Below, piece after piece: positions 58,622 to 64,000 of a DNA stretch of 64,000 nt. Positions within the stretch are counted from its first letter, which is position 1; every line of letters begins with the position of its first letter. The DNA is from an uncultured Cycloclasticus sp. (GTDB taxonomy: Bacteria; Pseudomonadota; Gammaproteobacteria; Methylococcales; Cycloclasticaceae). Both the position numbers and the translations under genes were made by a program. The stretch is taken from NCBI GenBank assembly GCA_913060865.1, contig CAJXTU010000001.1:473812-537811 (forward strand). Direction: 5' to 3'. The notes under the pieces were generated by a model. That model was not told where the DNA came from, searched no databases, and saw only the letters and a list, made by a program, of their open reading frames with translations.

Positions 58622-59233
58622 TTAAATTAAACCTTCATGTTTAAGTGCTTCTTGTACAGCAGGGCGAGCACCAATACGTTCTTGGAACGCTTGAAGTGAT
58701 GGCCAAGGTGAGGCATCAAATTCGAAATATGGGTGCCAGCTTAAGATAACGAATAAGTAAATATCAGCGACTGAAAATTGATCGCCTAAAAGGTATTTAT
58801 TGTCACCCATTGTGCCGACTAATTGAGTCAAGCGGTTTTTATAGCCATCTACAATAATAGCTTTTGCTTCATCTGGCATAGCAGGGTTAAACAAAGGTGC
58901 AACACCTTTATGTAATTCTGTTGATAAAAAGTTTAACCATTGTTGTAATTTTGCGCGCTCAAATGTGTCAGCTGCTGGTGCTAGGTTTTTTTCAGGCGCA
59001 AGACCGGCAATGTATTGGACAATTGCAGGGCCTTCAAATAAAAATTCGCCACTATCAAGTTGTAGCGCTGGCACATAACCACATGGGTTAATATCAAGAT
59101 AGTTATCACCATTCTCAAGGGTATGAGATTGTAAGTCTACTTTAACAAGCTCAGTCTTAGCCGTTAAACCAGCTTCATGAATAGCAATATGTGGAGATAA
59201 AGAACATGATCCTGGAGAGTAATAAAGTTTCAT
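58622..59233 (-). CDS. glutathione S-transferase, beta class (BphK-like)
   Basis: A 203-aa GST. M-K-L-Y-Y-S-P-G-S-C-S-L-S has Cys10 of bacterial beta-class GSTs, and residues about 50-70 carry the glutathione-binding N-P-x-G-Y-V-P-A-L and G-P-A-I-V-Q-Y. The 203-aa length equals BphK of biphenyl operons, which dehalogenates or detoxifies products. I start at 59233, after AGGA, not at an ATG seven codons earlier. It sits beside a BphX-like gene. Confidence 0.9.
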   Translation of the reverse strand: MKLYYSPGSCSLSPHIAIHEAGLTAKTELVKVDLQSHTLENGDNYLDINPCGYVPALQLDSGEFLFEGPAIVQYIAGLAPEKNLAPAADTFERAKLQQWLNFLSTELHKGVAPLFNPAMPDEAKAIIVDGYKNRLTQLVGTMGDNKYLLGDQFSVADIYLFVILSWHPYFEFDASPWPSLQAFQERIGARPAVQEALKHEGLI

Positions 59234-59408
59234 ACGAGTTATTCCTATAGTCATAAATTAATTAAAATACCCGAAAATAAATTTGGGATATTGTCTACTG
59301 AAGCATATGAATGCCAAACATTATTGTAACGCTGTTCTTTGATTATTGTTAAGTAAATGCTAATGTATTGATGCTTTAAATAATTACAAATCTAAGGGGA
59401 ATAGTCTA

Positions 59409-59825
59409 ATGAAAGGGTTACGTATTTGGATGGTCAGTGTAGGTGTTTTTTATATATTAAATTTAGTTTTATTGTGGCCATCACTTTGGGCGCCGCAATT
59501 ACCGGGGATGTATCCGGGTGTTAACCTCTATCAAGAAGAAATTGTGTTTCAATTGCTGTTAGATGCGTGGTTGATTGTAGGGCTTGGCTTGGCGGCTATT
59601 GGTGTGGTATTGATTGGTGGGGCACGTAACCCAATGCGCTACTACCCTGCGCTAATTCCTGTGGTACTGATAACAGAAACAATTTTTGGTATTTGGGATA
59701 TATACAGTGCGATGAACCATGAAGAGGTTGTTATAGCCGTCATTACTTTGGTTATTCATGTCATTATTATCGTCACGGGTCTTTGGGTATGGAAGAAGGC
59801 ATCAATCTTGGAAGTATCTGGATAA
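59409..59825 (+). CDS. BphX-like membrane protein
   Basis: A 138-aa protein with four helices (about 7-24, 47-68, 78-95, 105-125) and the start MKGLRIWMVSVGVFYILNL, W-P-x-L-W-A-P, L-P-x-M-Y-P-G-V. I recall this as the BphX family found in aromatic degradation operons. Function unknown; its neighbours BphK-like GST and the dioxygenases fit. It has the ribosome site AAGGGGA. Divergent from the GST gene. Confidence 0.65.
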   Translation: MKGLRIWMVSVGVFYILNLVLLWPSLWAPQLPGMYPGVNLYQEEIVFQLLLDAWLIVGLGLAAIGVVLIGGARNPMRYYPALIPVVLITETIFGIWDIYSAMNHEEVVIAVITLVIHVIIIVTGLWVWKKASILEVSG

Positions 59826-59865
59826 TGTTTAATAAACATTTATATTTTTGTATGGGGTAGCTAAC

Positions 59866-62298
59866 GTGCGCGCTTGTTGTCATGAGACTAAAGAGGTCAG
59901 TGGCGCTACCTATAATGATCCTGTGTGTGGGATGAGTGTTACAAAAGATGCTAAATACCATATGCAATATAAAGATGAGTGGTATGGGTTTTGTTGTGAA
60001 GGCTGCTTAACAAAATTTAGTAAAGACCCAGAAATGTATCTGTCGGATAAGCCGCGCCCAGAGCCGGTTGCTATTCCCGGTGCTAAATATATTTGTCCAA
60101 TGTGTCCGGGTATAGAAAGCGATGGTCCAGATATTTGCTCTAAATGTGGCATGGCATTAGAACCAGAAGCATTTGTACCACCTTCTACACGGACGGATTA
60201 CATTTGCCCTATGCACCCCGATGTGGCAGAAGAAGCGCCGGGCTCATGCCCGATTTGTGGAATGGCTTTAGAGGCAAGGACGGTTGTTCTGGAGGGTGAT
60301 AACCCAGAACTAGACGAGATGAGTCGACGCTTTAAAATCAGCCTTATATTTACCATTCCATTATTTATTATCGCCATGTCAGAGATGGTAGTGGGTGAGT
60401 TTTTTTTAAAATTTGCATCTGCTAAAACCTGGCAATGGATACAGTTTTTATTAGCATCTCCAGTTGTTTTATGGGCAGGCTGGCCATTTTTTGAACGTGC
60501 GGTGCAGTCTATTAAGACGTGGAACCTTAATATGTTCACATTGATTGGTCTTGGCGTAACGGTGGCTTGGTGCTATAGCCTAGTGGCTGTCTTTATGCCG
60601 ACGCTATTTCCCGAATCGATGCTGAATTCGCACGGTGTAGTAGCAGTCTATTTTGAAGCGGCTGCGGTGATTATTACCTTGGTCTTATTGGGTCAAGTGT
60701 TGGAATTAAAGGCACGGGGTCAAACCAATAAAGCAATTCATTTGTTAGTAGGTTTGTCACCTAATACGGCGCGGCGTATTAATGCGCAAGGTAAAGAAGA
60801 AGACATATCATTGGATGATGTTGTAGTTGGCGATGTTTTACGTGTTCGGCCGGGTGAAAAAATTCCTGTAGATGGTGCGTTAATCGATGGCAGTAGCTCA
60901 ATTGATGAATCGATGGTAACCGGTGAGCCAATTCCTGTGGAAAAATTAGCAGGGGACTCGGTGGTTGGTGGTACGGTTAATGGTACTGGAAGTTTTACCT
61001 TTACTGCACAGCGTGTGGGCAGTGAAACGCTGTTGTCACAAATTATTCAAATGGTTAGTGAAGCACAACGAAGCCGTGCGCCGATTCAACGTGTGGCGGA
61101 TGTTGTTGCATCGTGGTTTGTACCTATTGTGGTGAGCATTTCAGTCATTACTTTTTTCGCTTGGTATGGTTTAGCAACAGAGTATGCGCTGAGTTTGGCC
61201 GTCGTTAATGCGGTTGCTGTGTTGATTATCGCTTGCCCTTGCGCGTTAGGCTTGGCCACACCGATGTCTATTATGGTGGGTATGGGGCGTGGAGCTAACA
61301 TGGGTGTGTTAATTAAAGACGCTGAAGTGTTAGAAGTAATGGAAAAAGTGGATACCTTGGTGGTTGATAAAACGGGAACCTTAACTGAAGGAAAACCGAG
61401 TGTTACTGAGGTTAAATCTATAGGTGATATGACCGATGATGAAGCGCTTATATTGGCGGCTAGCCTTGAAAAAGTCAGCGAACACCCATTAGCAGAAGCG
61501 GTTGTACGTGCAGCAAAAGATAGTGCTTTATTTGAGGTGAGTAAGTTTAATTCAACACCTGGAAAAGGTGTTTCTGGCGAAGTAAACAGGCAAATGGTCT
61601 TGCTGGGAAATCTACGGTACTTAGATGATAATGCGATAGATACTAGCCGTTTAAAAGCACCGTTATTATCGAATAATAAGCGCGGAGAAACGGCACTATA
61701 TATGGCCGTTAATAATCAAGCCAGTGCTGTCATTTTTCTTAAGGATGAAATTAAATCTTCAACTGAAGAGGCAATAGCCCAACTTCATAAAAACGGTATA
61801 AAAGTGGTGATGCTAACAGGCGATCAGCAGGGTGCAGCTGAACAAGTCGCGCAAAAGTTGAGCATTGATGATTTTAGAGCAGGCGTTTTACCGGCTGAAA
61901 AGGCGGGTGTTGTTAAAGAACTGCAAGCCGCTGGGCATATTGTTGCGATGGCTGGGGATGGTGTTAATGATGCGCCCGCACTCGCGCAAGCAAATGTAGG
62001 TATTGCGATGGGTAATGGCTCTGATATCGCTATTGAAAGTACCGGTGTTGTACTCGTAAAAGGTGACCTAAGGGGCATTGTTCGTGCGCAAAAACTCAGT
62101 AAGGCGACGATGCAAAATATCAGGCAAAATCTTGTGTTCGCATTCCTTTATAACAGTTTAGGTGTGCCCGTTGCGGCAGGTGTGCTGTACCCTTTTGTAG
62201 GCATTTTACTGTCGCCAATGATTGCCGCTGCTGCGATGAGTTTAAGCTCAGTATCAGTGATTGCTAATGCATTGAGGTTGAAAAGAGTGAGGCTTTAA
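59866..62298 (+). CDS. copper-translocating P1B-type ATPase with YHS and two heavy-metal-binding domains
   Basis: About 810 aa. Order: N-terminal cysteines, YHS domain (DPVCGMSV ... [10 protein letters not shown]), two heavy-metal-binding domains (ICPMCPG...CSKCGM and ICPMHPD...CPICGM), then eight helices with the CPC metal site in [33 protein letters not shown] (phosphorylated Asp), SEHPLAEA and [12 protein letters not shown] complete the pump. The CPC with MSSS-like C-terminal helix ([19 protein letters not shown]) points to Cu(I) or Ag(I) export. I prefer the GTG at 59866 with GGGGT upstream to a TTG six codons earlier. Convergent with and overlapping the next gene by 4 bases. Confidence 0.93.
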   Translation: MRACCHETKEVSGATYNDPVCGMSVTKDAKYHMQYKDEWYGFCCEGCLTKFSKDPEMYLSDKPRPEPVAIPGAKYICPMCPGIESDGPDICSKCGMALEPEAFVPPSTRTDYICPMHPDVAEEAPGSCPICGMALEARTVVLEGDNPELDEMSRRFKISLIFTIPLFIIAMSEMVVGEFFLKFASAKTWQWIQFLLASPVVLWAGWPFFERAVQSIKTWNLNMFTLIGLGVTVAWCYSLVAVFMPTLFPESMLNSHGVVAVYFEAAAVIITLVLLGQVLELKARGQTNKAIHLLVGLSPNTARRINAQGKEEDISLDDVVVGDVLRVRPGEKIPVDGALIDGSSSIDESMVTGEPIPVEKLAGDSVVGGTVNGTGSFTFTAQRVGSETLLSQIIQMVSEAQRSRAPIQRVADVVASWFVPIVVSISVITFFAWYGLATEYALSLAVVNAVAVLIIACPCALGLATPMSIMVGMGRGANMGVLIKDAEVLEVMEKVDTLVVDKTGTLTEGKPSVTEVKSIGDMTDDEALILAASLEKVSEHPLAEAVVRAAKDSALFEVSKFNSTPGKGVSGEVNRQMVLLGNLRYLDDNAIDTSRLKAPLLSNNKRGETALYMAVNNQASAVIFLKDEIKSSTEEAIAQLHKNGIKVVMLTGDQQGAAEQVAQKLSIDDFRAGVLPAEKAGVVKELQAAGHIVAMAGDGVNDAPALAQANVGIAMGNGSDIAIESTGVVLVKGDLRGIVRAQKLSKATMQNIRQNLVFAFLYNSLGVPVAAGVLYPFVGILLSPMIAAAAMSLSSVSVIANALRLKRVRL

Positions 62299-63950
62299 TC
62301 AAGGTGGTTAAGTAGCTCATTTAAGGGTGCGGGTTTAGCAATATGGTAGCCTTGAGCATAATCAACACCGAGTTGTCTTAGCAGCTGAAAAATTTCTTCG
62401 CTTTCAACAAACTCAGCCATAGTGCTCATGCCCATGACGTGACCAATCTCATTGATAGACCTCGTCATGGCTAAGTCAATAGGATCAGTATCAATATGGC
62501 GAATAAAGCTACCGTCTATTTTTAAATGGTTGACGGGTAATTGTTTTAAGTAAGAGAACGATGACATGCCAGTGCCAAAGTCGTCTAACGAGAAGGAGCA
62601 ACCTAGCTCATGCATATTTTGTATAAATTCAAACGCCAGTGCTAAGTTTTGAATAGCCGATGACTCGGTTATTTCAAAACAGATTTTATTGCAATCAATG
62701 GCGTATTGTTTGAGGTGCTGAGTGACGTAGCTGGAAAGGTTCTCATCAGACAGCGATACGCCGGATAAATTAATACTGCATAATTTAGTTTTGGCTAAAA
62801 CATTCGGGTGTTCATGGAGCCATTTGAGTGTGTTTTTTATGACCCAATGATCGATTCGATGAATCAGCCCATAACGTTCAGCCGGGGGTAAGAAAGCGCC
62901 AGGGCTAATGAGTCGGCCATGCTCATCTTTTATTCTCAGTAAGACTTCGTAATGAAGAAATTCGCCAGCGCCGGGGTTAGTCGGAACAATTTTTTGTTGA
63001 TAAAGAAAGAATTGGTCGTTATTAAGCGCTGTATTTAACCTATTGACCCACTGAATATGGTGTTGAGGGATATCAGGTGGATGCTGGACGTTAGAAATAT
63101 CCATTTCAATAATACAGTTCCTGCCTTCTTCCTTGGCTTTATAGCAAGCGGCGTCAGCAACAATTAAGGGGTCGTTTTCAGTTTGAGGCCCTGAAGAAAA
63201 ATGTGCGATACCCATACTGGCACCAATGTTGAATGTTTTATTGTCGCAGGTGAAGCGGAATTTTTGAATGGTGGATAAAACCTCATTAGCGACTTTTAAC
63301 GCGGCATTTTTCGGGCATGCTTCCAGCAAAATGGCAAACTCGTCGCCTCCAAGCCTTGCTAATGTATCTCGGCCTCGAACTAAAGGCGACATGATGGACG
63401 ATAATTGTCTTAGTAGTTGATCACCCGCTAGATGTCCGCATGAGTCATTTACGGTCTTAAATTGATCGAGATCTATGAAGATGAGGCTATGTCTAATATT
63501 GGCTTCTTGAGTTCCAGTGAGGCAATTTAATAAGCGCCGATCAAATTCGCGTCGGTTTAGTAGGCCGGTTAATGTGTCGTGAGAAGCTTGGTGTTTTAAT
63601 TGGTTGTTTAAATTATAAGCCGTTGTAATATCGTTAATGGTGAAAACGAGTCCTAAGCGCTCGGCCTCTTTATTGGTTATAAATGTACGCGACCATTCAA
63701 TCGTAGACTTGCTGCCGTCTTCTTGCTCAATAAAGGCAACCTGTAGGTCGGTTTCAATAGTTGTGTTATTGATGTTAGTGAGCTCAATAGGCAATGATTC
63801 ATCAGTTTTTAATATTAAAATATCGTTAATGGATTTTTTAATATTTGCTTTAGGCTGGGTTTTTAATAAATCATCTATAGCCGGGTTGGTATAGTAAATG
63901 ACGCTGTCCAGATCGGTAACGATAACGCCTTCATGCAACGACTTCATGGT
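62295..63950 (-). CDS. PAS-GGDEF-EAL cyclic di-GMP protein, N-terminus truncated by contig end
   Basis: About 552 residues remain. An incomplete PAS domain opens with [24 protein letters not shown], then a second PAS-like stretch, GGDEF ([12 protein letters not shown], intact), and EAL. The EAL signature reads E-V-L, while DDFGTG and the E in CFEITES are kept, so phosphodiesterase activity is plausible. Five apparent first residues (M-Y-K-R-Q) come from adapter sequence and are not biological, so the true start lies beyond the contig. Sensory input is unknown. Confidence 0.93.
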   Translation of the reverse strand, partial: TMKSLHEGVIVTDLDSVIYYTNPAIDDLLKTQPKANIKKSINDILILKTDESLPIELTNINNTTIETDLQVAFIEQEDGSKSTIEWSRTFITNKEAERLGLVFTINDITTAYNLNNQLKHQASHDTLTGLLNRREFDRRLLNCLTGTQEANIRHSLIFIDLDQFKTVNDSCGHLAGDQLLRQLSSIMSPLVRGRDTLARLGGDEFAILLEACPKNAALKVANEVLSTIQKFRFTCDNKTFNIGASMGIAHFSSGPQTENDPLIVADAACYKAKEEGRNCIIEMDISNVQHPPDIPQHHIQWVNRLNTALNNDQFFLYQQKIVPTNPGAGEFLHYEVLLRIKDEHGRLISPGAFLPPAERYGLIHRIDHWVIKNTLKWLHEHPNVLAKTKLCSINLSGVSLSDENLSSYVTQHLKQYAIDCNKICFEITESSAIQNLALAFEFIQNMHELGCSFSLDDFGTGMSSFSYLKQLPVNHLKIDGSFIRHIDTDPIDLAMTRSINEIGHVMGMSTMAEFVESEEIFQLLRQLGVDYAQGYHIAKPAPLNELLNHLD

Positions 63951-64000
63951 CTGTCTCTTATACACATCTGACGCTGCCGACGATATGCAGTGTGTAGATC
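63951..64000. other. Nextera sequencing adapter, not genomic DNA
   Basis: The first 19 bases equal the Tn5 mosaic end CTGTCTCTTATACACATCT. They are followed by GACGCTGCCGACGA, the rest of the Nextera read 1 adapter complement. TATGCAGT then equals the complement of i5 index ACTGCATA, and GTGTAGATC matches the beginning of the P5 strand complement. The contig should be cut at 63950. Confidence 0.97.

Noticed and set aside
62295..63965. Full-length GGDEF/EAL gene starting with M-Y-K-R-Q
   Set aside because: The first five codons (63951-63965) are Nextera adapter; the real N-terminus is off the contig.

Overview
The window is a chromosomal contig end from an AT-leaning gammaproteobacterium (GC in the low 40s by eye, not computed). 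Gene orders such as rph-rdgB-hemW, gmk-rpoZ-spoT-ridA-recG, bioBFHCD, ftsYEX-rpoH and rsmD-coaD are typical of Gammaproteobacteria. The aa3-type oxidase operon, duplicated aromatic ring-hydroxylating dioxygenase genes and a meta-cleavage lower pathway point to an aerobic, marine-type aromatic-hydrocarbon degrader. Cycloclasticus is my best guess, from gene content only. I saw no rRNA, tRNA, CRISPR array, transposase or phage gene.

Layout. 1-3444: a cut-off periplasmic solute-binding protein, moaA, an aldehyde:ferredoxin-oxidoreductase-type ferredoxin, a 690-base stretch with no intact gene (a possible decayed oxidoreductase start plus RNA-like stem-loops), and a 98-aa orphan. 3441-7856 (minus): pyrE, a CPxCG protein, hemW, rdgB, rph and a Ser/Thr kinase. 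7922-16024: yicC, gmk, rpoZ, spoT, ridA, recG, ubiC, ubiA; comF is convergent with ubiA. 16793-21256: the biotin operon bioBFHCD. 21424-28750: cytochrome c oxidase (coxB with a fused cytochrome c domain, coxA, a 33-aa membrane peptide, coxC) and its assembly and heme A genes (SURF1, a SCO-like protein, ctaA, ctaB). 28836-38710: a retropepsin-like protease, rpoH, ftsX, ftsE, ftsY, two M16 peptidases, rsmD, coaD, a ferredoxin and a lipoprotein gamma-glutamyltransferase. 39165-41452 (minus): a compact uncharacterised cassette of two DUF1538 membrane proteins, a PII-like protein and a CBS-pair protein. 41556-46257 (minus): mutM and a Gld-type ABC export system. 46403-48361: a lone hydantoinase A-type gene.

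The catabolic region is 48562-59825. A complete limonene-1,2-epoxide-hydrolase-type protein, a meta-cleavage product hydrolase, an HpaH-type hydratase and an HpaI-type aldolase run on the plus strand. Two nearly identical dioxygenase beta/alpha pairs (minus strand) flank a DMT transporter. A hydroxymuconic-semialdehyde-type dehydrogenase, a BphK-like glutathione transferase and a BphX-like membrane protein follow. Together these could start ring oxidation and convert ring-cleavage products to central metabolites. The dihydrodiol dehydrogenase, the extradiol ring-cleavage enzyme and the dioxygenase electron-transfer proteins are not in the window. A copper-type P-ATPase and a PAS-GGDEF-EAL protein close the window.

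The last 50 bases (63951-64000) are not genomic. They match the Nextera transposase adapter followed by an i5 index and the start of the P5 sequence, so the final gene is truncated and its apparent N-terminus is artificial.

The best candidate for an undescribed system is the DUF1538/PII-like/CBS cassette. Next are the duplicated dioxygenase locus and the structured remnant after the ferredoxin gene.
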